This document shows positions 46,501 to 57,400 of a stretch of 64,000 nucleotides of DNA, piece by piece; the stretch's first letter is position 1, and every line of letters begins with the position of its first letter. The notes under the pieces were generated by a model that saw nothing but the letters and a program-made list of their open reading frames with translations, was not told the origin of the DNA and made no database searches. The DNA comes from Pogona vitticeps (Eukaryota; Chordata; Lepidosauria; Squamata; Agamidae): the NCBI RefSeq assembly GCF_051106095.1, contig NC_135783.1, positions 183,784,947-183,848,946 of the forward strand, given 5' to 3'. The translations under genes and the position numbers were made by a program.

Positions 46501-48267
46501 TGGCAATTTTAATTGTATTTTAATTATTTTATCTTTTGCTGTATTGAATTTTAATTATTGTAAGCCGCCCAGAGACCTCTGGGTAGTTTGGGCGGCATAT
46601 AAATTGAATAAATAAAATTAATAAAATAAATAAATTTATTAAGTGGTGACTGAGGCCACAGTACTGTGTCACTCTACATAACCCACAATTTTCAATACAG
46701 CATTGCTTTATATCTATTATGGTTCCATATGAAAGTGAAAATATGAAGAATAGAAAAGTTCTTAACAGGTGAGAAAGGGAGTAAGGGACAGCAGAACTTA
46801 AATACTGCCATGCTTTACCAAAACCTCAGGGACCATCTAGAGTGCAAACAATAAATGATACAACTGTACTACAGTTTAGTTTAGTTAAACAAAACAATTT
46901 TGAGAATTTCTCAATCAAAAAATATCTTAGCATTGGGAGAAGTGTAGCAAATAGCAAACCATACTCTTTAGTATTTTTATTTATTTATTTATTTATTTAT
47001 TTAATTTATACCCCACCTATCTGGCCCACCGGACCACTCTAGGCGGCTTCCAAATATAGAATCAAATAATAAAACATAGACAAATACATAATAATCAAAC
47101 AAGAACAGCAGTAAAGATAAAAAGGAAAAGTAAGAAAAAAATCAAGAGTTGGCTGGAGGGAAGGCCTGAATAAACAGCCATGTTTTTAATTGGGTTTTAA
47201 AGGTGCCCAGCGTGGGGGCCGCGCGAATCGCCGGCGGGAGATTGTTCCAGAGGCGAGGAGCCACCGCCGAGAAGGCCCGGTTTCATGTCTTCTCCTTCCG
47301 GGCCTCTCTCAGCGTCAGGCTCCTCAGCCTCACCTCCTGACTCGTGCAGGTGATCCGGGCAGACCTTGGTGGGAGGAGGCGTTCCGCCAAATATCGAGGT
47401 CCTAAACCATTTAGGGCCTTATAAGTAAGCATTAAAACTTTGAAGTTGACACGGAAACAGATGGGCAGCCAATGCAATGCGGCCAGCGTTGGAGAGATGT
47501 GTTGATATTTTCTCACTCCTGTAAGGAGCCTGGCCGCCGCATTCTGCACCACCTGAAGTTTCCGTGTCAACTTCAAAGGCAGCCCCACGTAGATATGCTG
47601 ATATGGTTTCTTTCTCTAGAACCTAGATCAACTTGGATAAAAGTATAGATGTTTAGGGTTCAGACACACTTTAACTACTTCTGCTGGCAGCAAAACCCAA
47701 CAAACCAAAACTCTTCTTGTGTGGTTTGTTTATTATGATGATAAAACCAAGGATTCTGGCACCTCTATCCCTGAACAAGTCAGGCCTTAGACATGCAAGA
47801 ATTCTGGAAAATACATTTTTGGTCTAACTCTCAGAGTCTGCCACCGGGCACAGCACCTCTACCTTCAAATTCCCTAGTCAGCTGCTGAAGCACCATTGAA
47901 TTTAGACCGATACGTGCTATTCACAGAATGTAACAGAAGTACTCAAGTCTCTTATAACTTTTGCATGATTTATTTGCTCCATGGTTGTTACATGTGCACA
48001 TCTGTCTTAACAGAAGGTACAAATGTTTGAAGATTAATCCTAATATCCTCCAATAAATTGTCAATGTAGCATTCTGTATCTCCATACCTTATCACCTGAT
48101 AACTGTGCATATGTAGGGTGCATACCACAAGTCAAATTCTTTCTGGTGCCTCCTTGTACCAGCTAAAAACAACTTTGTTAAGCATACAGATAATTAGGTT
48201 TACCTCTTTTCCTAGTTTTAAAACGCTGGCCTGATAGCGTTGGCTTTTGCTGCTTTTGATTATTCAT
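34595..48267 (-). CDS. BZW1: Basic leucine zipper and W2 domain protein 1 (eIF5-mimic protein 2)
   Basis: Eleven coding exons, minus strand order: 48267-48204, 43179-43003, 42116-42022, 41909-41844, 41404-41269, 39590-39481, 39387-39217, 37887-37741, 36658-36520, 34840-34718, 34626-34595. They sum to 1260 nt, 419 codons plus TAA, the human length. All junctions are GT-AG and in phase. The product starts [20 protein letters not shown] and ends with an acidic SESETEEGD tail. The first two thirds form a HEAT-like (MIF4G-type) region; the C-terminal W2 domain (from about residue 250) contains [11 protein letters not shown] with the aromatic/acidic boxes that bind eIF2beta and eIF3. The protein competes with eIF5 and makes start-codon choice stricter; it is cytoplasmic. 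The ATG has T at -3 and A at +4, a weak context. CLK1 lies tail to tail, AOX1 head to tail. Confidence 0.97.
34953..35235. mobile_element. hAT-type MITE with perfect target duplication
   Basis: Left end cagtggtggcaaaccttttt, right end ggtctgccatcgctg; a perfect 8-bp duplication, gtccagag, flanks it (34945-34952, 35236-35243). 283 bp, in a BZW1 intron. The inner part (cacgtgtgccataggtctgcc) is typical of a reptile hAT group. Confidence 0.85.
40785..41216. mobile_element. Tigger-like MITE, copy 6, internally amplified
   Basis: Starts CAGTGGTGCCTTGCAAGACG, ends tagcgaggcaccacgg, flanked by TA (40783-40784, 41217-41218). A 66-bp inner unit (starting near 40931 and 40997, a third decayed start near 41048) is repeated. 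It lies in the BZW1 intron next to the exon 41269-41404. Confidence 0.8.
43329..43558 (+). mobile_element. Sauria-type SINE
   Basis: tRNA-like head ctggctggatagctcagggt (A box), decayed B box (gtgattcccc), then the BovB-like tail gggtcaccataagccagaac and gatggcacataac. Flanks ttaatcaggaaatac (43314-43328) and ttaattaggaaacaatac (43559-43576) are a decayed target duplication. It lies in the long BZW1 intron. Confidence 0.8.
44605..44775. mobile_element. CR1-like 3' end fragment
   Basis: Contains cataagaacataagagccct, gctggatcaggccaagggcc and catctagtccagc, a string common in reptile genomes and usually classed with CR1 3' ends; the class is from memory. Confidence 0.5.
45148..45398. mobile_element. 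hAT-type MITE
   Basis: Left end caggggtccccaaccttttt, right end gggttgtggaccccggtg, imperfect inverted repeats. Flanks gtctagtg (45140-45147) and gccagttc (45399-45406) match only partly. The middle is CpG- and GC-rich (cgggccacggaccggggg). Confidence 0.65.
45800..45900. mobile_element. End of a MITE with ATTTAAAT palindromes
   Basis: Runs of gatttaaatcaa-type palindromes end with gatttaaatcaaatccaccc and tg, the end of a common reptile MITE. The opposite end is not seen, so this is a fragment. Confidence 0.4.
45900..46335 (-). mobile_element. LINE 3' coding fragment (L2 group)
   Basis: On the minus strand [20 protein letters not shown], then [20 protein letters not shown] and SFRKQVNTF are readable, the 3' end of an L2-type reverse-transcriptase frame. 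They are in different frames, so the copy is dead. The plus-strand L2 tail at 46455-46625 belongs to another insertion. Confidence 0.65.
46455..46625 (+). mobile_element. L2-group LINE 3' tail
   Basis: attgtaagccgcccagagac, then gggcggcatataaattgaat and an (aata) tail. It is a plus-strand tail of the same type as at 27945-28008 and 58275-58352. Confidence 0.65.
46975..47605 (-). mobile_element. 5'-truncated L2-group LINE
   Basis: Minus-strand frame 47588-47283 carries [20 protein letters not shown] and [20 protein letters not shown], close to the L2 copy at 25355. The 3' UTR follows and ends in (aaat) repeats at about 46978-47003. It lies in the long BZW1 intron. Confidence 0.8.
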
Positions 48268-48277
48268 AAAAGACACC

Positions 48278-50597
48278 CTGTGAAAAGAAAATTGAAAATG
48301 CATTAATTAAGCGGACAAATCCCCCCAAATCTAGGACGACTGCAGTTAGAACACCTATCAATTACTGGGAACACAACAAAGACAAGTCATATTGTTTTCC
48401 TGCAAGACAAAAATAATATACAGGAGTCTGCTGCTTTTAAAAATTAAAATGTGTTTTCCTATTTTGACAAAGCTAAGAGTTAAAAACTAGCACTCAATGA
48501 CCGAAATCCTGCTGCTCAGTTATGCAAAAGGCAGTGACTTTTAGTGGTGAACTACCATTAAGAAATCTCTATAGCATTATCTATTACATACTGAGTTGCA
48601 TGACCTGGTGTGCTAAAAACAATGTCTACAGAAACTTCTTGATTTATGACGATTCATGGCTAAAAGTTAAGCCTTTTGTGTAAACACACAACACAATTTT
48701 GGGCATTATGTGATTATACAATTATGGGGTGAGTAACTAGAAAACAAGCCAGTTGACTGCTAAGCTTGGGCATCACTAAATTTGTACAACATGTAAATAA
48801 TTATGCTGGTGATAAGCTTAACCATTAGTAACGGCCATATCTAAAGTTCTGCTGAGCTGGACAGGGATTTTTTTTGAGAAATCACATCCATTTCAGCTGA
48901 GAAGGAAACCAACTGTTTATTTCTTATAAATTTCTGATTCCCTGGAAAAGCAATGGTACCGAACATGGATTGCCAGTTCTTTTCTGTTTAACATTCTGGA
49001 TCTAAAAAATGTGAACATTTATTAACTTATCCTTGGGAACCAGCTTTTCTTCCTACTACTTCAAAAGACATATTGTGACAATGCTGATAGCCTATGTAAC
49101 TCTGACTACCTTCCACTCAGAGATTTAGAATTTGAAGTATTCAAATCCTTACTGACAGAACCCTCCCTATATCAAAGATGTTACAATACTTTTCTTAATT
49201 TATCTTGTCTTGGCAAATTCCTTAAGTCTCCCTTTACTGGGAATTCTCTGAAGAAATTAATCTTAAAATCTTAAGACTTCCTTGTGCAACTACATTATGA
49301 CATTGTGTCACTTCATGGCGTTCTTAGGAAATGAGGGCTAAGAGGAGTACCAGGTATCTCCCTATCCCAAACTTGAAATACTCTACTTCTGCATTCTGTG
49401 AAAGAGAGCATAAAATATGTGTTGGAGGGTACAGCTTAGTTTAATGCTTTTTGGGATTTCAGCTAAGAACCTGGGGAAAAGTAATTAAATTGCAACAACG
49501 AAATGCTGTTTCCCTACACCTTCACTGTCCTCTTTAAAGAATTAGGAAAATGCTCTGTGGTTCAGAATTACCGGTAGGTAAATGCAGAAGTAGGGTGATC
49601 CCTTTATTGAACCAATAAAAAGTCACAAAAATTGCAAATATTCTTGAAGAAGAGGGATATTAACCCATGAAAGCTTCCACTTTGCAAGATTTTTCGTCGT
49701 GGTTTAGCCCTCTTCAAACCCTCCCTTTCCCTCACTATGTTCTCGCATTTCTCTCATTTCCTGGATGTCCTCCATACAGGGCCTATCTCTGACGTCACAG
49801 TAAAAAAAAAGGCAAATATTTTGTCCCTGAACAAGACAAAGGAACTAGACGCCTGAAAGGAAGAAAAAAAAAAAATCCGGGCGACCATCAGGTTCCTCCT
49901 CCTCCCGCCAGCAGGCTCCACCCGCTTTCGCCTCGGGAGGCCAGGAAAGGCTGTTCCCGGGCCCTCCCTAAACGGAACCCCGACACAGCCCCCCCCCCGA
50001 GGGCCGGGGCCAGGGCGCCTTCCCTTCGCCCGCCAGGATCGGAGCAAGAGGGCGAAGAGAGTCTTCCCCACTTCAAATGGAGGAGGGCCGGCTCGGCCCA
50101 CAGCAGGCAGCCTCCCCTCCCTCTCTCGGCGGGCGGGTTCCTCCATCCCCTCCTTCTCCCCCCTCAGCGAAGGCGACCCACCGAGCCCTCCCGGGCGGAG
50201 GCGGCCACTGCAGGAGCTGGAGGGAGGAAGAGGAGCGGGAGGAGTCTGCCGCTAACACCGCCTCGACTAGGCCCGAGTCCCGCGCCGTCCCTCCCGACGG
50301 CCCTCCCGCCAGCGTCGCCGCCGCCTCTCCCCGCCTTTTCAGCGGCGTCACGGCTCAACAGAGGCCACGGCTTTGTTACCCGCCGGGTCAGGCCAGGCCA
50401 GGCCAGGCCCCAGGGAGGGAGGGAGGGAGGGCGGGCGCTCGGGGGGGGGGAGAGCAGGCCCAGCGGCCCTCTGCCAGCGCGGCCGTTACAGCTCAGCGCC
50501 GTTGGGAGCCCCGCCGCCCTCACCCTGCCTGCCTGCCTTCCTGTGCCCTCCATTTTGTCTCTCCCTAACCTCCCTGCCCGCCTGTTTCGAGCCTCAC
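48278..50597 (-). other. BZW1: BZW1 first intron
   Basis: Assumed intron between an untranslated first exon in the CpG island and the exon with the ATG. It holds a possible repeat end near 49590-49700 (tgaaagcttccactttgcaa) and no visible gene. Confidence 0.45.
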
Positions 50598-50870
50598 CGA
50601 CTTTTAAGGCAGGAAAGGAACGTCCAAGGAACACGAGCTTTACTAGCGACGCGAGGAGGACGGAAAGATGGTCTGAGGCGGCCGTACGCTCGAGTCTCCT
50701 CCCCCGCAAGGAGTGGAAACCACGCGAGAACTCGCGAGAGAGCCCCGAATCTGCCCTCACCCCCCCTCCGAGAGAAACCATTCTCACCCACTACGGGGGG
50801 GGGAGGGAACGGAAAAAAGAGCGAAGGGATTCGTGTGTTTAGATGACAGCCTGGACACAAGCCTGGCTGG
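49890..50870 (-). promoter_or_regulatory. BZW1: BZW1 CpG-island promoter
   Basis: A CpG-dense block about 1.6 kb upstream of the ATG-bearing exon. A good minus-strand donor, AAAGTCG|GTGAGG, lies at 50598/50597 and could end an untranslated first exon; gggcgg-type GC boxes and aaaatggaggg (near 50547-50557, minus strand) are present. Overlapping frames on both strands, including one of 207 codons, are GC-driven. Confidence 0.65.
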
Positions 50871-52024
50871 AACGCAATGCTTTTTCTGGGACGTTAACAA
50901 CGGGTGGTTGCAGCCCCTGGGCCCCATGTATGCAGAATTGATTTATTCTTTCCCCCCTCTTTCTTGGAATAAGCTCGTCCATTTCTCCCTGCCTCTTCCA
51001 CCCTCCCACCTCAACGTGATTCGGCGCCTGGATTCCCGAAAAAACCCGCCTCCGACATGGGCGCGGCGAGGGAATCTCCCGATCGAATGGGTGCCTGGTG
51101 GGACAATCCATTGAGCGGAAGCGGGGGGGGGGGAAGTAGAGGGGGAGCTGTTTAGCAAGGCTCCTTGAAGGGGGAGGCGAGTCGTGTTTTTCTGCTAATC
51201 TAGTCAGCCTTTATTGGTGAAAAACAATGATACGCCGATGGAGACCCTTGCCACTATACCATACCTACCTGCCTACCTCTGCACGCTAACAGACGAGAAG
51301 AGTCACACGGGATATTCAGATAGTTCAAGGAAATGTGTATTATCTTATTAACCGTGTCCATGTTCTAAATCCATCGGAGATCATTTACACTTTCAAGCAA
51401 AAAAAAAAAATCAATTTGTAAAATAATCGTTTAAATCACACTCCTGGAAGTTGCTTTCCCTCCTGCTTTGCCTACCCCGAGTCACTTAACATTGCGACCT
51501 GTTGTCAGGAGGAGGCTAAATGAAACGCAAGCTTTGATAACGCCAAGATCTGCAAACGGGAGGTGTGCAATGCAGACCCGGGCAAGGAATTGCCACGCTT
51601 CACACGGAGCTGAAGACAAGCGCGAAGCATGGCGTGCTCCTCGGTCCACAGGCTGGCGAGGGCTGGGGAGGCTTCCCACCAAATACTGACAGCGCCGGGG
51701 TTGAGGTGGGAAGCTGCTGGAAACTGACCCGGTCCCTGACGAAAACATCGCCAGCTGTCCAATGCCAAGGCGTCGTCGTTGTCAGGATCTGCAGTCTCGT
51801 GTTCCTGGAGACCACGATGCAACTTTGCATCACACCACCCACACACACTGGATACCAACCGCGGAGAGACCAAAGAGACACCTAGCAGCAGCAGCGAGAG
51901 CAAATGAGGACAACATGGATTTTCCACCCTAGATTCAAACTGACTTGACTGGGTGATCGCTTAGACTATTTTTCTGTGTGTCCAGTTATAGTACGTTTAA
52001 AGACTGAGAAATAAATTTTACTTT

Positions 52025-52078
52025 ACATAGAGTGGTCTTAACCGGCTAGATAGGCGGGATATAAATAAAATAAAAATA
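52025..52078 (+). mobile_element. LINE 3' tail remnant
   Basis: agagtggtcttaaccggcta, then gataggcgggatataaataa: the last 50 or so bases of the L2/CR1-type tail, like 58290-58352. Confidence 0.55.
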
Positions 52079-53223
52079 TAGTATATTCTTACTTTTAAGA
52101 ACTTTAGTAGTTTAGAGATATATTCTCTGCTTCTTTTAAGCTATAAGCTCTTGCATTTTTAGAGCAATCAGAACGTTCTTTTTGATATTTGTATTCTGCT
52201 GTTTATGTTTCTGTATCTTGGATATAATTCTGATTTAAGCATATGCTGGCAACTTTAGTTTTCATATATGGATTTATGTCGACAGTTTTTCCATAATTGT
52301 AAGACTTTGGGATGTTTTCAACACTTAAAAGTATTTTTGGACTTAGGAAACATAGAAAGAATGTAGAATTAGACAAGCTAATGTTGCTTGGAATCATCCC
52401 AACAATGAAAAGACTTGTACCTTGATACCCAAATGGATTTTGATATGATTGGAAATGATTGTCTGATTTCATTCCAGAATTAACCCCTTTCCTGGGATAA
52501 ATGCCAGCTGAGTTTAACACAGGCTTCTGCTCCCCCCCCCCCCCCCAGAGGTCTAACAAAGTTCTGTAGTAGGATGCTTGGGTAAGCTGTTCAGTGGTCA
52601 GACTTTCTGACCTGAGGGCCAGGAGGAAGCCTCCATGGTGCTGTTCTTGCCTGAAGGGCAGTTCTAGCATTCTCACTGCTTGATGATCCTGATCCTGGTA
52701 TTACCAGTAGCTGGGAAGCCATGGCCAGCTGGGGCAGAAGCCCTGGTGCAGTTTAAAAACAGCACCGGAGCACACTTTTAAAAACCACACCAGAGTTTGC
52801 ATCCTGTGAAGTGGCCCTTTCTGAAAGTGTAGTTGTGGTCCGATGTATAGTTATTTTATCTTTAACAGCTCAATTCAGTTGGCCTAGGTAAATAAAAGTT
52901 TTGTGCATGTTTTATTTGTTTTTCCTTAGGTAATCAAAGAATGGAACTCAACTCTTGTATTTTCATGGGATAGAAGATAACTAGGTGTTCATGTTCTAAG
53001 TATTGAGTGCCTGTGGATCTGAATTTACTTTTCCAGGTGTAGTTTCCACCATAGCATTTTGCTTTAAAGTAAACCAAAGATTTTTTAACTTTTGGAAATC
53101 TAGAAAATTAGTTGAGGTCTTCCTGGTAGTTTGTCTGCGGGATTTTGAGAATTATTAGGCAATATCCAGTAGTAGCTTCTTTTAACTAATAAGGTGTAAA
53201 ATTTATATATCAGTAGAATATTT

Positions 53224-53445
53224 CTGGCTGGATAGCTCAGTGAGTTAGAGATCTAGCTACAGAGGAAGAAGTTGTGTGGTCAGTCCCCCACCGTGCATCC
53301 CAGGATGAGAGCCAACCTGTTTGGGTTGGGGTGCAACTCCAGGATGCCTCCGGAATGAGACAATGGAAAAGTACTCCTGAGTGCTCATTAAAACCCTGAA
53401 AAGGGTTGCTGTGAGTCAGAATGGACTCTACTGCCACTCTACCCC
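53224..53445 (+). mobile_element. Sauria-type SINE
   Basis: Head ctggctggatagctcagtga, middle ccaccgtgcatcccaggatg, tail gggttgctgtgagtcagaat followed by ggactctactgcc. It is the same subfamily as at 43329. Confidence 0.75.
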
Positions 53446-54149
53446 AAGCATTACCAAATCCTTTTTGGTCATACCCACATACCCTGGTCCCAAATTACAA
53501 AACAAATGCGATGTCCTCTTCAGATGGTCCCTTACAAGATTAGGGTCTTCCTTTGACTTTGAGAAATGTGAAAAGCAGGGCACATCTTTTTCATGTCCCC
53601 CCTTCTCTTTTAGGGGGCAGCAGTAGCACAGCATGTTGTGCAAGTGGTGGTCTGTTGGCTTCATAGGCCTCAGTGTCTAGGTGTTGGACCCCAGCAACTG
53701 AACAAACACTCTTGTCTTTCAGTTTCCCCTGCACCTGCCTCCTTCTGACCATCAACATCACCAAACAGAAATATCCAAAATTACTTTTTTAAAATCCATT
53801 TTCACTTGAACAAGTTGTGCCATTTGTCATCATTCTATAGCTGATGAATCTGTCCTGAACAATAATGATGTTCCATGATGTGTATGTATATGTCTTTTTC
53901 TCAAGTTTATTGATTTTTTAAACATATGCATAGGGAGAGATTGATGTGGCTACAGCTGTAGCCATATACTTGATGAATTTCACAGTTTGATGCTACATTT
54001 TCCTACCACTTGCATTGTATTTCTCTTGAAATTCACAGATTAACATATAGGAATATAATCACACACCACATCATTAAACAAATGTTGCAATATAGTAGAG
54101 ATGAACATCTTTGCTCAACTGTGTACTTTGATGAGACTGTGATTTTCCT

Positions 54150-54155
54150 TTTATT
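54150..54155 (-). terminator. AOX1: AOX1 poly(A) signal candidate
   Basis: Minus-strand AATAAA 118 bases after the AOX1 stop codon; it would give a short 3' UTR. Confidence 0.5.
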
Positions 54156-54272
54156 TAGGCTTGAGATCATATGCCTTCTCTGGAAGTAAGCAATAGGATT
54201 TATCTTGGAGTAGATATGAATAGGATCACACCACAATCACACCCTTATAACATATGGGGAAAACCCAGAACA

Positions 54273-54354
54273 TTAGTCTACATGAATGGCCCATGGTTCG
54301 TAAGTCCCAGGCATGTCCCTTGGAATCTGGAAAAAAAAGGAAAGGAAAGGAAGG

Positions 54355-54407
<53 letters not shown>

Positions 54408-57400
54408 ACTTTTATAGCATGACTGCATGTTACAACATGAAATTAGCTCCATTAAACTCCATTAACTCCATTAAGCTCCATTCAACTCCATTAACTCCCA
54501 GATAGTTACCAAAAATGGCACTGCATTATAAAGGAATCCTACTCTGACAGAGTAGTCCGGGTGGCAGTGAAGCACCTTTTTTCAGTTAAGGGGCCTCATT
54601 AGGAAGAGGTGGGCATATGCTGGTGTGGACAGAATGCTTTGTGCAGCCTCAGGATTCAGAGTGTGCAAACCTCAAAGCCCCTCTTTTTATCCCAATCTAG
54701 CCTGGACAAATTGGCTATCTAGTTCCACCCTTACTGAAAAACACACCAGACGGAAAGAACAACAGGAAAGAAGAGATTGTTAGGACATCTGTACCATTGC
54801 TGTGAAATGATCGGCACAGGCCATGCGGATCTTCTCTATATTGAGTGGGCTGTCCAGTGTGAACGCGGTGCTGAACCCCCTTTCCTTCCGAGCAGCAGCC
54901 ACCGCATCTCGTATAGCAAAAAAGACAGAGGATGATAGGAATACGCCGGCTTCACCCATACCCTGGAGGAAGAGGAAGGTGGTGAATGCTAGCGTAGGAA
55001 GAAAATTTTAAAAAATCTACAGCTATTACAATGTGGCACAGTGGCATTTAAGACAGTGCAACAGTTGTGTAACTCCTATTAAAAAGACAGAAATATTTGA
55101 AACATGCATTTCTCCTTGACCCAGCTGATTGTGACCAATGAAGAAGTACTAAAGGAAACAATTAAAAGCAAATAAATCATGCAACATATTGGCCCAAATC
55201 ATCTAGCTTAGTGTAATAAATTGGACTAAAGTAGACCCATTGAATAACTGGAGATTTGGTGAGTCAACTGTTCTGTAAGGACCATTGATTCAATCGGGCC
55301 TACTATCACCATAATATATTATGTAATAATCTGTACTTTTCATTTCTTATTAAATGACCAAACTATTCTAACTTTCTGGTCAAAATCCTTTAGCCTGGTG
55401 TAGTAAATTGTATTAGAGTAGGGTCATTGGGGATTTGGTGAGTCACTCTTTCCGTAAGATCCATTAATTTAAATACGTCCTAATGTCTAGCAGTTAACAT
55501 AGTATGTTATGCTTATAAAAAGTACAGATTGTTACAACTGATTATTCAAAGTAAAATAGACAGTGGGGGCAGAGTGCAGGAAGCAGAAGGTGGTCCTTAA
55601 AAAGCATGGCTAACAACAAGGCCAGTGGAGGTGATGGCATTGCATTCTAGTTGAACTATTTAAAATCTTAAAAGATGACACTGTTAAGGTGCTACACTCA
55701 ATATGTCAGCAAGTTTGGAAAACTCAGCAGTGGCCAGAGGATTGGAAAAGATCAGTCTACATCCCAATCCCAAAGAAAGGCAGTGCCAAAGAATGCTCCA
55801 ACTACCGTATAATTGCACTCATTTCACATGCTAGCAAAGTTATGCTCAAAATCCTCCAAGGTAGGCTTCAGCAGTATGTGGACCGAGAACTCCCAGAAGT
55901 ACAAGAGGAGAAGGGGATGACAGAGGATGAGATGGTTGGACAGTGTCATCAAAGCTACCAACATGAATTTGACCCAACTCTGGGAGGCAGTGGAATACAG
56001 GAGGGCCTGCCGTGCTTTGGTCCATGGGATCACAAAGAGTCGGACATGACTTAATGACTAAACAACAAAAAAAAAGAACTTAAAAAAAGAACAATGGTTG
56101 TGTAATTCCAGAGTTCGGTAGCTTGCCAACAGCATGTCCATGGCTAAACATCTACAGTACATCAGATCTTTAGATACTACTGGCATATAAAAATCTAAGA
56201 GAAAGCTGGTAATGCCTTCATTGTACAGAGAGTTGCTTTAAAACGTTTATTTCTAGAAATATTCTACGTTGCTACAGAATTTCTCACTTCCATTAACCAA
56301 AGCATTTGTTGCTCTTTAGAATAGAAGTCGGGAAAGCATAACTTCTAAGTAGCTTTTCCCCCTCCCCCAGAACAAATAAGATTTTAAAATGCAATGTTTT
56401 TTGAAGCACGAAGCAGAAGCTTCTTCTTTTCTTACCTTGGAGGAGTAGATGGCTATTGGATTTCTGGAGTTTGGCAACAAGTAGATTCTAAACTTTTCCG
56501 GGACATCACAGGTAGCAGGAATTTTATACGTATCGGGGCCCAGAGTGTATTGCTGTCCCTCAGGAGAGAATTTGATTTCTTCCATTGTATAAAGACCAAG
56601 TCCCTGAATAAAGCCCCCTTCAATCTGAGGAAATAGAAACATATGCATTCTGTTTTGCATAGATCGCTGCTGGATAATTAAGACTTTGTCATTACAAGCT
56701 GGGCTGCCATCCCACACTTATTTATCTGGGCCCCTGTTTTCTCGTGGTGCCGTGGTTAAACTGCTGTACTGCAGCCAAAACTGTGCTCACGACCCAGGGC
56801 TCTAATGCAAGGTAGCCAGTTCAAGGTTGACTCAGCCTTCTATTCTTCCGAGGTCGGTAAAATTGGTACCCAGTTCTGGGGGGGGGGGGAAGCAATATGT
56901 AGCCTGAATAATTAACTTGTAAACCGCTCAGTGAGTGCTTGAAATGCAATGGGGCAGTATAAAAAGACCACACTTTTCTTTTTCTTGGTTATGTTTGGAG
57001 GTCACGGCAAGCCTGAGCCAGGACTTCACAGGACTCACTGCGGCAAGCCAGCCCACTTCCTGCCATGTTCGGACCACCACCCTTGTCAGGGGAGCATCTA
57101 AACAAACCACAGTTTTCAGCCGGTTAGTTTCTTAGGATACACAAATGCAGCAACAATCAGCACTCTGGCTTGTTTCTCCAATAAAATTCTGCTTTGTTTC
57201 TTCAGCATGCCAAAGTACGGTAATTTAAATGGCCCAGGAAAGAAACAACTGAGAGGGCCAGCTTTTGCCCCATACTGTCATCTGAGAAAAAACTCCATGG
57301 TATAGCTTGTCCTTCTTGCTGCAGGTGGGAGTGATCCACAGCAAAAGCTGCCTCATCCCTCTTGTGCCATAACTCTATTGTATTCTGACTTGTTGTGACA

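Larger units (their letters stand above)
51200..54140. other. BZW1-AOX1 spacer
   Basis: No gene is visible. It contains a LINE tail (52025-52078), a C-run (52532-52547) and a SINE (53224-53445). Confidence 0.5.

Noticed and set aside
50077-50846. Open frames of 157-207 codons on both strands near 50.1-50.8 kb
   Set aside because: Both strands are open at once in a CpG island, a composition effect; no conserved motif.
54780-54962. AOX1 ending at the in-frame TAA at 54782-54780
   Set aside because: The sequence past ATG|GTACAG is intronic: a proper acceptor and an exon with the family-typical C-terminus lie at 54326-54273.
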